From Tilletia caries (lineage: Eukaryota; Basidiomycota; Exobasidiomycetes; Tilletiales; Tilletiaceae): a DNA stretch of 64,000 bases. Made by a program: the position numbers and the translations under genes. Below, in pieces: positions 54,169 to 64,000 of the stretch (the stretch's first letter is position 1; the number at the start of each line of letters is the position of its first letter). Below the pieces are notes generated by a model. It did not search any database, was not told where the DNA came from, and saw only the letters and a program-made list of their open reading frames with translations. The stretch lies in contig JALUTQ010000027.1 in NCBI GenBank assembly GCA_032718865.1, positions 682,001 through 746,000 on the forward strand, read 5' to 3'.

Positions 54169-55674
54169 ATGATGTACGCTCGCCTTCCCGGCGACAGCAA
54201 GATCTGGGTCGATCCCTCCACTCTCGCGAAGGTGCTCTGCCTGATCGGTTACGCTTTCACCTGGCTTGTGATCTGCGCTGCCTTTGTTGTTGGCATCCGC
54301 GGCCACAGCATATCAATCCGAGCCTTCTACTTCTCGGAATACGAGAGACACGCTTACAACATCGGTGTCAACCTGCTCACCACAGTGTGCAACGAGACGA
54401 TGGGTTACATCCATACGGTCAGCCTTCGGTGGGCGCTCTTCAACGAGGGCAAGCTCGAATTCAACTCGAATCTCCGTCTTTGGTCGCATGCACGGTCCTC
54501 ACCCGCGAACTCCAGGATCGCGAACCTGATCTGCTTCCTCGGTGTGGTCGTCTCGTACTCGAGTGGTTCGATTTGGTTAATGCAATACGACAAAGATGAC
54601 AATGTTTCTGGCAAGCAGGGCTGCCAGGCCATCGTAGTGCCGCAGGCATGCATCGCGTACGGAATCGGTCTGCTGATGCAAGCTATCGTAGTCAGCTTCT
54701 CAATTCCATCCGCCCTTCGAGCGCCGACGTTCAGCTGCAGCCCGCTCGACACAGCCGCGGCGACCGTGGTTCACGGAATGCTTCAACGCCGCCCCGGTCG
54801 CTGCATGATGGGACTCGATCAGCACAAGGTCGCGGCCACACCATCTCGAGCTGTCAAGCGGCAAAAATCTCTGTCTACCTCGCACCGAGCCGTGCAAGGT
54901 GTCGTGTACGCCGCATGGGCATTCGTCCTTCTTGCCATTGCCTGGCTAGCGATCAATGCTGCACTCGTCGGCCATTATCCGATCGGCAGCATCAAGGCCG
55001 GCTTTTTCAAGGGTACTCTCAACATAAAGCCTTCTTCATTCAACATATATCGTGGACGGTGGATACCGGAATGGGCAGTGGTCTCGGAATCGGAATCCGA
55101 TCGGTTCTCACCTCTTGTCTTCGCCTGGGTGTTTTCCTTCGTCACGGCCCTACAAATCCCGCTTACCCTCATGACGCATCTGGGAGAGTTGGTTGTCAAC
55201 AGCCATCGGGACGAGTCGACCTGGCGCAAAGCTGCGAGACAGGAAGGCCTACGGCGCGAGTCGGCAAACCCGATCGCAGCCATCATAACTTCTGGATCAG
55301 CACTGGCCCTCTTCTCGTTCAAGGCGGTAATTCACGCGCAATTCTCCGACGCTGTATCCATCGTCTTTCGGGAATTTATCACCATGCGGACAAGTGGCAT
55401 CCTTGGCCTTGCGATTGGATCAGCTCTTTTATCTGTCTTCCTCACCGTCCTGTCGATCTACGGTCGCAAAGGTCCTCAGCCATCAACTTTCGGACATCTC
55501 CAGACTCTAGTCGACCTCATCGACGAGTGGCCGGAAAAGGGGAATCAGCAGATGTACTGGGGTCACAAGACGGGCGGCGCTGTGACGCCGATGAAGGAGG
55601 AGGAATACAACTTCGCTGGTATCTCGATCACACCGCCGGCTCAGAACATTCGTATCGGCGAACTGTACTCGTGA
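54169..55674 (+). CDS. Multi-pass membrane protein, unknown function
   Basis: A single-exon frame of 501 residues from the first of two adjacent ATGs (54169, 54172). I count about six or seven hydrophobic helices: near residues 20-45 (LAKVLCLIGYAFTWLVICAA), 75-95, 120-145 (NLICFLGVVVSYSSGSIWLM), 165-185, 245-270 (AWAFVLLAIAWLAINAALVG), 320-340 and 430-455. The loops are hydrophilic and the C-terminus is cytoplasm-like (EWPEKGNQQMYWGHKTGG). No family motif is recognised. CTCCTACAG just before the ATG looks like a 3' splice site, so the leader may contain an intron that starts upstream. Confidence 0.72.
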   Translation: MMYARLPGDSKIWVDPSTLAKVLCLIGYAFTWLVICAAFVVGIRGHSISIRAFYFSEYERHAYNIGVNLLTTVCNETMGYIHTVSLRWALFNEGKLEFNSNLRLWSHARSSPANSRIANLICFLGVVVSYSSGSIWLMQYDKDDNVSGKQGCQAIVVPQACIAYGIGLLMQAIVVSFSIPSALRAPTFSCSPLDTAAATVVHGMLQRRPGRCMMGLDQHKVAATPSRAVKRQKSLSTSHRAVQGVVYAAWAFVLLAIAWLAINAALVGHYPIGSIKAGFFKGTLNIKPSSFNIYRGRWIPEWAVVSESESDRFSPLVFAWVFSFVTALQIPLTLMTHLGELVVNSHRDESTWRKAARQEGLRRESANPIAAIITSGSALALFSFKAVIHAQFSDAVSIVFREFITMRTSGILGLAIGSALLSVFLTVLSIYGRKGPQPSTFGHLQTLVDLIDEWPEKGNQQMYWGHKTGGAVTPMKEEEYNFAGISITPPAQNIRIGELYS

Positions 55675-56044
55675 AATCCCAGCCAAACGCGAACGCCTCC
55701 CAATCATCAACTATGCGCAAAGGCACTGCTATACTGCTATATGTCCCAAATCCTTCCACTTCTCCAAAGTTCAACACGTAAGGCTTCTACATATGTATCT
55801 CCCGAACTCCAACCGTATCTCCATTCGACAGTATCCAACCTTGCAGACAGACGTAGCAATGTAGGTATACGAGGGGTATCGATTCATTAATGATTGAGTT
55901 TCACAAAGAAGCAAGCGTGACACGGGGGAAACATGGATCGGACGAACAGCGTCCGTCCCCCCCCCTCTGAGCGCGGTAGAAAAAGTAGAGAGAGACCAGC
56001 CGTCGTCCCATAGGGTGTGGAATCCCAAACTGAGACCGGAGCTC
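55675..56044. other. Convergent 3' intergenic region
   Basis: This gap lies between the membrane-protein gene (plus) and the SPX-RING relic (minus). A C9 run sits near 55965. Nothing else was recognised. Confidence 0.4.
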
Positions 56045-57300
56045 CTACCTCCTCGTCCCCAACATCAACACATAACACAATGCATCTTCTCCGACCCCCA
56101 TCTCTTTCTCCTCCTCCGCCTTAACCTGCCGATCGTCCCCCTTCTGCTTCACTTTGACCTCCTCCGGGAAACACGTCTTCAACAGGTCCCCCATCGCCTC
56201 GTCCGAACTGCCCCCATTCGTATTCTTCACCGCCAGGGGAGCCCGACAAAGCGGGCAGTCGTCCCGGTGCTGTCGTTGGAGTTTGACGAGACAGCGGATG
56301 AAGAAGAGGTGGCCGCAGATCAGACGGACGGGGCGCCAGGCTACCGAGGTGCAGATTACGCAGCTCGATTCGTCGATGGAGGATAGGATCGGCCTAAGGT
56401 GGTGGTGAGCAGGCTGAAGAGGATGTGAGGGAGGGAGCCGCCCATGAGACCCGTGGCGCTCGTGGGGAGTAGAGCGGCCAGCGAAGGGTGCGTCATGGTC
56501 AGTTCGCGCGAGTTGAAGAACGAGAGCAGAGAGAGCGAGTCGAATTTGGGTAGGGATAGCGCATGAGGCGCGTCCCGGAGTGGCTTGAGTGCAATCCCAC
56601 CGTTGACCTCCATCAGATTCAACCGGTCCTCTCCGTTCCACGTTGACGAGCACGACGAGGACGACGAGGAGGGACCGCCGCCCGCGGCAAGTCGAGCCAA
56701 CTGCCCCCGCTCCCTCTCCTGCAACGCCATGAACGCCCTCAGGTCCGAAGCCGCCGTGAGCGCAGTCCGCTTATCGTGCTTCTTCAAAATCTTGCGCGCA
56801 GCCTCCACATTCACCGCCTGGAACTTCTTCACGTCCAACAGTTCCACGTTTAGCTTGAGGAAGTCGTCCAGGGCTGATTGGTGGCGGTCGTGGTGCGGGA
56901 CGTGGGCGACGGTGCCGTCCGGGAGAGTGATCGTCTCTGCTTCTTTGGCGGTGTCGGCACCATTGTGAGAGGAGTGAGGATGACCCAAACGGAACAGGCC
57001 CGCTGATCCTTTCCCTCTGTTCCCCGCAGACGAACTCTTCCCCTGACCCTGGACCTGGCTCTGCTGCTCCGTTTCCACAGCAGCAACCTCTTCCGCATCT
57101 TACGAAAGCTGGAGGAACTCGGTGTCGGCAGTGAGAATATCTCGCCTCGGCGAAAGCGTCGAACCGCGCTGGGAGGCTGGAACTGAGATATCAGCGCTTT
57201 TGATTCTTCATTTAATCCGAATTCCGCTGGCCGTTCCGTCCGCGCTTCTCGTACGCGTGGTCGGGGACCGGGGTGGAGAAAGCTGTCGAGGGCAGCATCT
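56045..57300 (-). pseudogene. Truncated, frameshifted SPX-RING ubiquitin ligase
   Basis: The C-terminal half of an SPX domain is clear (LKLNVELLDVKKFQAVN, then ARKILKKHDKRTALT). SPX domains sense inositol pyrophosphates, and SPX-RING ligases (plant NLA, fission yeast Pqr1) control phosphate uptake. The first SPX helices are absent: the frame upstream runs into an in-frame TAA near 57095 and then into the dispersed repeat at 57330. GSLPHILFSLLTTTL continues the family pattern, but the next family segment, ILSSIDESSCVICTS, is in another frame, so there is an indel at about 56392. The RING-like part reads CGHLFFIRC where CGHLFC.RC is expected, so one zinc ligand is Phe. Truncation, frameshift and lost ligand agree on a dead gene. 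Confidence 0.72.
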
Positions 57301-57329
57301 GGCAAGCAGGGGCGCGGGGATCGAGTGGA

Positions 57330-57705
57330 AGAAGAAGAGAAGTCAGCTCATGCAAGGAGAATAGACTGTCGTGAGTTGCTCGCTGCGTGTTGCAGGCAAT
57401 TTCCTATGCAGAAGGCAGTTTCACCACGGGGAGCGCTGAGTCGCACCCATGGTCGCGACACCGCTCAGTGATTCTCAAATCTCAAGGCCTGGACTTCTCC
57501 CAGCACAAGACGCGGGAAGCAGCGATAGCTTCTCGGTCTCCCACAAGAAACGGGACGTCGGCTTTCTGCGGGAGGGAGGGAAGACCTGGCAGAATCGGCC
57601 AGGCCCCTCTTTTCGGGACTCCGTGCGGGAGAAAGACGGGAAGCGGAGGAGCGGTTGGAGGGCAGGAACGATGAGAGTTGGAAAGGGAGACGAGGAGGAT
57701 GGAAG
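57330..57705. repeat. Dispersed block, copy 5' of the SPX-RING relic
   Basis: This is the second long copy of the block at 53057-53420, in the same orientation. Its left edge lies close to the place where the SPX coding sequence is lost, which suggests its arrival or a deletion at its edge removed the gene's 5' end. Confidence 0.6.
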
Positions 57706-58093
57706 GGGTGGTGCTGACTGCTGTATCAACTGAACGCCCTCTGCCGGTACGTTCCGGGAACATGTGAAATGGGAGCCGAGGTGTGCAGTGTGCTGAAGCA
57801 CCGGACTCCGGACTCCGGACGAAGTCTTAATTAGTTCCGGCTCCTAAGCTTCAAGGTTTCTGCAGGAATGTTCTGCGCCTTGCTTCCAAAATTCTCTCTC
57901 TGTGCACCCTCCGCAATTCGCAAGGCTCCTCCGCTCTCTCAACCTTCGCACCAGAGACTCGGTGGTGCCCGTTCGTGGTGGTGGTAGGGGGAAGGTTCTG
58001 ATGTGATATTTTACTCACGCTTTATGTGGGCCAGACTCTCGTTGCATTGCTTGCCCCGAGGGTCGGAGATCGCCGCTCTCGGTCGACCTGTTG
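57706..58093. other. No gene seen; presumed 3' flank of retroelement
   Basis: It contains three near-copies of CCGGACT around 57805-57825 and a GTGGTGGTGGTAGG tract near 57975. No open frame of note. The 3' terminus of the retroelement is expected here, but no matching terminal repeat was found. Confidence 0.35.
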
Positions 58094-61000
58094 TCAGCGT
58101 CCCCCCTTGTTTGGAGTGCGAAGGGGCGTCTGACGTCCTCGCGCGCGCGACGACAGGTCTTGACCGGGCGGTGGCGTTGGCCCATCTTGGTTGGTTGTTG
58201 TAGTGAGGACGGCAGGTGGCCATTCGGCGGGAAGTAGCCTGTGAAGCCGATCGGAGGCAACTTGATTAATGACGAGGTATGGTGCCATGACTGCCGCGTG
58301 ATCTCTGATGTAGCGCTTGAATGAGTCTCCCGACCATCGGCCGTGGAGCTGCACGCGGTCGGGAGGCATACCACGCGTGAGCAAGGCTGTGCAGCCTCCG
58401 ATCCTCATCGAATGACCGTGGAGCGGGCCGAGGCCTGCTCGCTTGCCAATTGCGCCGATGGTGCTGATGAACTTGGTGCGGGTAAGGGGGGTGAGCGATT
58501 CCTTGTCGCGGTACGCAAAGAGAGGAGTGCTCTTCTCTGCTTCCTTTGATGCGCATGGGGACTGCTGCAGATGCAGACGTAGGAGCCTGATGGGGTCGCA
58601 CTCCTCCTTCTGGTGGGCAATGACCACCGTGTCTCCCTGGGCGTGGGTCTTTGTGCGCGGCAGGTTTAGCGTCATAGTCGGGACACCGCCGAAGACCTTG
58701 GACTCGGTGGCCTGGGCCCTTGTGATGTTGTGAAACTGCTGAGCCTTGTCTGTGCTCGAGACCAGCTCGCCTAAGCGGCACAGGCCCCAAAACCCAGTCG
58801 CAGCGGCAGCCACCACGGTAACCTCGGCCGCGTCTTTGGGGTCGGCCGCCAGCGACAATCTGTCGAGCCATTGTATCGTCATGGGGTCTCGCTTTGGTCG
58901 GGCTGGGGGCTGAAGGTTCGCCACTCCTCGCCTTATGAGTGCGAGGCGGTCTTCACTGGGGAGCCAGGGCAAGTGGTTGACTGTATGCCACGCCTTGAGG
59001 CCGCAGATCCAGTCGCTCAACGACTTCCCGCGCTTGTCGCCGGCGTGCAGCGAGACCCAGTGCTCGACCAGATGTGCTGCTGCCGGCTCTCGATCCCTCT
59101 CTTTGATTCTGTGGTCGTCGCAGTACTTATGCCACTGCGCAATGGCCGCACTGTAATTGGACCGTGTTCCTGCTGCGAAAGCGGCCAAAGTGACGTCTCG
59201 TACGATCTTTGTGGAGCTCCTGGTGGCTCTGGGCACGTTGACGGATGAGGAGGGAACCCAGGCGGAGAATCGCTGCGATGCAAGCTCAACTTCGGGTCGG
59301 TTGAGGGTGACGCTGGTCTGGATCATATTGTGCTTCGGTTTGAACTTTCGGGTAGAGATGGATGGCCCTTTGGCCTTCTTGGCCCGCTGAGGCTTGGGCT
59401 TGGTAGCTTTGATACCCTTCCAGCGCTCGACCAACTTGCTCCATGGCTTGGACTTGCTTGTCGATGCTGCGGGCTCGGCTGGGACGGTGAGGATTGGGGT
59501 TGCGTGTGTGCTGGCCGTCGCTGGGGGCTTGGGTGGGTCTGGGTCTTCGCCGCCTTGTTGGTTACCAGCTATCTGTGAACCACTGTAGGAGGATAGCTGG
59601 AACGGGTATGGGTGGGAGGCGACCGTATGAGGAGTTGTGTTTCCCGCGGGACGGGCGGTCGGCTTTGTTTTTCCTCGGACTTGACCCAGCGGAGCTTGAT
59701 GCTGATGCGATTTTTGCTGCTCGAGCTCGGAGACCCTCTCCAGAATTGCGTTGGGCTCGTCCGACGCCATCCTCCCTTTCTTGAACGAGTCGCACACGGC
59801 GGTACTGTCGGAATGGATGAGCAGACCAGTATCGTGATGACCCAGATGTACCAGGTACAGAACGGCGAGCTCGAGCGACAGCGCCTCCACCGTTTTGATG
59901 TCGACCCTTCCTCGCAGATGTGAGTGAAGGGGAAAGGCTCGTTCTCGACCTGCGATGTGTAGCCCTGCTCCATAGGAGGTGGAGCCATCGCAGAAGCAGT
60001 CGACCTCTGTGGGCGGCTTCGGATCAAACGAAAAGCGAAAGGTGTCCAGGGCCAGCTGAACCTTCCACCATCTGAGGTCTTTGGGTATTCTGCGGCCATC
60101 GTGACGATGTTGGTAGCGCTGGGCCGGGCTCTGTGAGGCCGACTTGATGAAATTGAGAAGGCCCAGTATCATACTGGGCCTTCTCAATTTGGAACTTGCC
60201 GTGCGTGTGGACGGTCGTCGCATGCTGCAGCTGCCCCAGAAGCTGTTGAGCATCGTGTAGGCGATATTGTGTGCCGCTCTGCTCCCATCGTGAGATCGTA
60301 TCGAGGTACTTCTGCCGCTTCCGGTCTGGCAGGGACACTTCTCTCGTGGCAATGTTGAACGTGAGGCCTCCATACGTAAAGACGGACGCCCAAGGAGCGT
60401 CTTTCTCGCGTTCCCATGGCCATCCCAGGGCCGCTGATATCTTGTCGATATCTGAGACTCCGCAGTTGAACCCCTGCTCAGCCCCGGGGAGCTCGAGGAC
60501 GTCATGGGCGTAGTCTTCAGCGTGGAGTTGTTGGTCGCTGTCTCGCCAGTATATCCGGCCTCGGTGACGTGTGGGGGGGTGGCCTGTAGCTTTGTGCAAA
60601 GCGCAGCGCGATGTTGGTTGAGGGCGGGGAGGCTTGCGGTTGGGACTCGGAAGAAGACGTTATCGTCCACCCAATGTCCGGTGGGACCAATGCCGTTTGC
60701 TCGGCATATATCTGCAAAGGCGTCTGCGAACAGCCCGAAGGCGCCGCATGCGGGCCCGAGGCCAAAGGCAAGGAACTGGTCAATATCGAATTTGCCTTCC
60801 CATTCCACGACGGTACCGGCCCACTGTGTCGGGTGTAGTGGGATCTGTCGGAAAGCGGATGTGACATCGCGCACATAGGCTTGTGCTGTGCGGGAGAGGG
60901 AGAGGATGGTGGCGCATGTGTTGCTGAATGTGTACCATGTCGTCGGCCATAGACTGATGTCCAGGCTCGAGTTGATTGAGGGGTGGTGTGAGGCTTTTGG

Positions 61001-61903
61001 TGTCTTGGGGTAGCTGAAATCCTGTATGAGCCTGTACTTTCCGTTGGGCTTCGGTCGAAGGCCCAGCGGAGCTGTTTGAAAGGGTCCGATGAGCTCTTCG
61101 ACGGCGCTGCGAGTGTCGAGTGGTCCGTAGTATCTGTGGGAGGTGATCTCTTTGTCAATGATGAGGCGGACTTGGGTGGGGTGGTCCGTTGCAGACTTGT
61201 GATGGCGGGATATGTGCGTTTGACTTGGTGGCTGTATGCCAATGTCCAGGCCGTGATGGAGGGCCTCGACGATCGATGGGTATCGTTCTCGCAGGTTGGC
61301 TGCGTCCAAATGGCGATCCCAGCCTTCAGGACTGAGCAGCAGTGCTGCCGGGTGGCGGAGCGGATGTGACGAGGGTGCACTTTTGTGCGCTGCAGGTGCT
61401 GGAACCGCACAGGGAACAGATGTTTGCCTTGTGGCATGGGCCGTTGCAGCCGTTGGTATTCCAGCCGATGCAGACTGCACGTTTCCCGGAACGGGTGACG
61501 AGGCTGTCGTTCTCGTCCCTGTATGTGAAGGTGGGCTTGGTTGGGTCGGCGGCCTAGGTGCTGTGCACGACATCTGCGCACGTCGTGGGGACGCTTTGAT
61601 CCGTACAAGGCACAGCACTTGATGGGGCCGGGAGGACCGCTTGATCCACTCGAACCGATGATTCGAAAAGGCTTGGGAAAGGGCCGAGGGTAGGAGCCGC
61701 TGCTGGTGGACGGGTTCCCACCGCGGAAAGACTGCAGCGGCTGCTGGTTGCTGGGAGTGGAGTGCGAGACCTTGGAGTTCAGGAGATCGAGTGTCGCAGC
61801 GCGTTGCTTCGTGATGATCGACTGAAGTTGCTTCCGTGGGAACTTGGCCGGGTCGAACCGGCGGAGCTTCTTCAACTTCTTGGCCTTCCTCTTCTCCGAG
61901 CAT
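58094..61903 (-). pseudogene. RT-RNase H-tyrosine recombinase frame of the retroelement
   Basis: An unbroken 1,269-codon frame, but not all of it is in the ancestral frame. RT motifs include FQTAPLGLRPKPNGKYRLI (near 61040) and the catalytic HWVDDNVFF (near 60667). RNase H shows DCFCDGSTSYGAGL, TVEALSLELA and LIHSDSTAV (60005-59790). The recombinase has a core-binding part (TRSNYSAAIAQWHKYC) and a catalytic part with Arg in CRLGEL (near 58775), HGHSMR (near 58400), HGRW and the nucleophile-like Tyr in FKRYI (near 58315). Between about 60570 and 60190 the family-like sequence (FTYGGLTFNIATREVSLPD) is in another frame. The switches fall at a C7 run (near 60575) and a 41-bp palindrome (60150-60190). 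A further shift lies after RNase H (near 59700). Confidence 0.8.
60150..60190. repeat. Perfect 41-bp palindrome inside the retroelement
   Basis: AAATTGAGAAGGCCCAGTAT and its exact complement flank a single central C. The arms pair over all 20 positions. It coincides with the point where the reading frame of the RT thumb region gives way to the frame of the RNase H region. Confidence 0.9.
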
Positions 61904-62982
61904 CCTGACGCTTCGATCTTCTTCTTCATGTTCTTGGTGCGCCGGGAGGTGTTTGCGAAACTATTTCGCTGAAAGTGGTGCAGCCGCTGGAGAGCCATCT
62001 GGACCACGGGGTCGTTGCGATCTTTGTGCGTCCGAATCCTTGTATTGAACTTGTCCCAGGCCTTGACCGTGCGCTCGGCCACGTTCTCCTCCTTCATCGT
62101 TGCAAGCCAGAGGTCGATCGCCCAGTGGAAGTCTGAAGCAGGCAGCTGTCAGTCCTCCTGGAAGTGCCTGGGTTTCTCCTTTGCGATCTTCTTGAGCGTG
62201 TTCCCGCTGACCGAGAGACTGACTGGTTCGTCGTCGTGGCGCTCCTTGCAAGTGGCTGGTGTGAACCACCAGAGGTCGACAAAGTCGCCCTTCTGGACCT
62301 TCTTGGAGATGTGAAGCGGCACCCGCAGCGCATCCCATTCCTCCGGATTGGTCTTGCCTTTCTTCCAATCGTCGAGCGAGGATGTCGAGGAGGTGCTGTC
62401 GGTGTCTGATCCGCTGTCCGAGGAGCTGCTGCTGTCCGAGGATGATGAGTCCGAACCAGAGTCCAATGACGACAAGGACGAAGAAGAGCTTTCTGATTCG
62501 GAGTCGTCTTTGTCCGCTATCTCCTTTCCTTTCGCCGTCGTCTTTCCCTTCTTCTTCTTTGCCTTGCTTGACCGCTTCTTCCCCTTCTTCCGGCCCGGCG
62601 AGCGCGCCCGCTTGCGCTTCTTGGCGGGCTGGGTGATGCGCGAGGTAGACGGCGATGAGGGACAGAGGTGCACGCCCATCTGGTCCGTGAGCTGGCGTCG
62701 CTTCAGGATCTGGTCCACCGCGGCTTCGAGGGCGTCTTTCGGGCCCATGTCCTCCGTGAGGAGAATGGAATAGGCCATTTCCAGCGCACCGTGACGCTCG
62801 TTCTTGCTGAGGCCGTGCTGAGCCTGCTCTTGAAGCCATGCCGTGCTGTTCTCACGGAGCTGTTGGGCGAGTTCGATCTGTGCTGGAGAGAACGCCGGGG
62901 GATCTGGATTGGGTACCTGCCCTGCTGCTTGTACTGCGATTGGAGGGCCTGGGGCTGCTGCGGCGCCGGCGGCGGCAGACAT
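61640..62982 (-). pseudogene. Gag-like region of the retroelement, split by an in-frame TGA
   Basis: From the ATG at 62982 a 277-codon frame has a Pro/Ala start, helical LSKNERHGALEMAYSILLTE, a Lys-rich basic block and a long Ser/Asp run, ending at TGA 62151-62149. The same frame stays open beyond the stop (QLPASDFHWAIDLWLATMKE) to a basic segment and IKCCALYGSKR near 61620. A Cys-rich CCHC-like segment (TNGCNGPCHKANICSLCGSS) follows in a third frame near 61470. Thus at least one nonsense change and one frameshift interrupt a once longer Gag. The alternative is stop-codon readthrough; the additional frameshift makes decay more likely. Confidence 0.6.
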
Positions 62983-64000
62983 GAATCTGTGTATGGGAAG
63001 AGAATTGTTCATTGTGAGCATGCATTGTGATCGCAAGGTGTGTGATGGGGTTGGTTCCCCTCACCAGTTGCGCTTGGAGCGTCCTTGTTAGGAGCTGCGT
63101 GACTGCTGCACGACTTGGATGGGGCTTCTGAGGGTGTGCTTGTGGTTGGGACTTGGATTATGAGGCTTGTGTTCGGGGGAAAAGAAAAGGGCAGAGACGA
63201 ACGGGCTGAGCGCAAGCGCGGAAGACGAGGCGCTGTGATGGGAGGAAGAGAGGAGAGTGTGAGCGTTGTGAGTCCTCCCGTCGTTGTTCAGGCCTCAGGG
63301 GCCCAGGAGGTGCTCGGGCCCCGTGTGAACGTCTTCCTCGCTTGCTCCACCGAGTCACGGCGAAGCCCATACCCTGCCACACGTGGCGCGGGCTAACCAC
63401 GCAAGACTGTCACATGGTCCACTTTGACACACATACTCACAACTCACAGACATCTCCAGGCTGCGTGTGGGGGAGGACTGAGGAGCGGGCAGTTTCGTTT
63501 GCCTCACGGTTACCCTCGGGTGGCGCGATGGCTCAACCAGCAATTTATCCCCACGGTCCACGGACAACACGGATCTGCTCGAGGCGTTCTCCCGCTGAAG
63601 AGATGCCTGCCGTCCCGTCCATGGGGGCCTCCAACACGTCCATCCCTTGCTTGGACTTCTTCCTTGGTCACAGTGTAATGATGACTGACATACATTAAAC
63701 TGACATCGCATTATTGCTCTGGACACACTACTGCAGCACTGGGCTAATCAATCCCTTTTCCCCCCACAGATCTCCCCTCTCTGGTCCTCTCTCCTCCCCC
63801 TCCATGCAGCATTCACTTTCCAACCCATTTCACCCCTCCATGCTACATATCCCACTCTAGGTTCGTAGATGATTCCTTTCCCTTCCCTATCCCCGATGAC
63901 TGAACGAGTACCTCTCACCATTTCTTGCTCACCGCTTCTTTGCATCGTTTTCGATTAATCTCCACTGTTGTATGTACAACATGCAAAGCACGATTGACCA
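62983..64000. other. Retroelement upstream flank, no gene seen
   Basis: This stretch probably contains the 5' leader and terminal repeat of the retroelement and unrelated flank. Short overlapping frames only; a C/T-rich tract at 63750-63830. I could not find a copy of any part of it downstream of 58094, so the left terminus of the element stays undefined. Confidence 0.35.

Larger units (their letters stand above)
58094..62982 (-). mobile_element. Tyrosine-recombinase (DIRS/Ngaro-type) retrotransposon, degraded
   Basis: The order on the minus strand is a gag-like region (62982 to about 61600), reverse transcriptase, RNase H and a tyrosine recombinase. This is the architecture of the DIRS order, which integrates through a recombinase rather than a DDE integrase. 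No chromodomain, aspartic protease or DDE integrase is visible, and no LTRs were found. Several frame breaks and one in-frame stop show that the copy is damaged. Neither split direct repeats (Ngaro) nor inverted ends (DIRS) could be located, so the subfamily and outer boundaries are open. Confidence 0.85.

Overview
The window is nuclear DNA from a fungus, most likely a basidiomycete. Genes are split by many short GT-AG introns (mostly 50-110 nt, donors usually GTGAGT or GTACGT), coding DNA is GC-rich, and the conserved proteins are fungal in type: Snf7, Shy1, Hrd1, CAP/Srv2, Ubp14, a Ctr copper transporter and an RPS5 gene with three introns. I cannot place it below phylum. All exon models were built by hand from splice signals and reading-frame closure.

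Layout. 1-2414 has no gene but carries two hAT-like miniature transposons. 2415-4228 is a GH43 glycosidase. 4.6-10 kb is a decayed zone: a tRNA-related repeat, a frameshifted two-domain ABC ATPase, a Gln/Pro/Met-rich relic and an intron-containing tRNA-Glu. 10.5-16.4 kb holds Ubp14 (16 exons) and lipoyl synthase. 16.5-21.9 kb is accessory: an inverted repeat with a heptamer microsatellite, a tentative small gene, a 748-bp foldback element, a broken secreted-protein gene and a duplicated non-coding block. 21.9-48.5 kb is a dense housekeeping block: a LisH/WD40 co-repressor, RPS5, dUTPase, copper transporter, Shy1, a 1,897-aa PWWP protein, Snf7, dynamitin, Hrd1, a Nudix hydrolase and CAP. 48.8-58 kb is accessory again: two tandem mucin-like membrane proteins with PPxY tails and a TA-flanked element between them, a multi-pass membrane protein and a truncated SPX-RING gene. 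58.1-63 kb is a degraded tyrosine-recombinase retrotransposon (gag-like, RT, RNase H, YR) on the minus strand.

Functional links. Ubp14 and Hrd1 belong to ubiquitin turnover and ER-associated degradation. Lipoyl synthase and Shy1 are mitochondrial. The Ctr copper transporter and Shy1 (assembly of a copper enzyme) are divergent and share one 342-bp promoter region. The housekeeping genes have intact frames and splice sites, whereas the accessory zones hold relics broken by small insertions. This argues for real decay rather than poor sequence.
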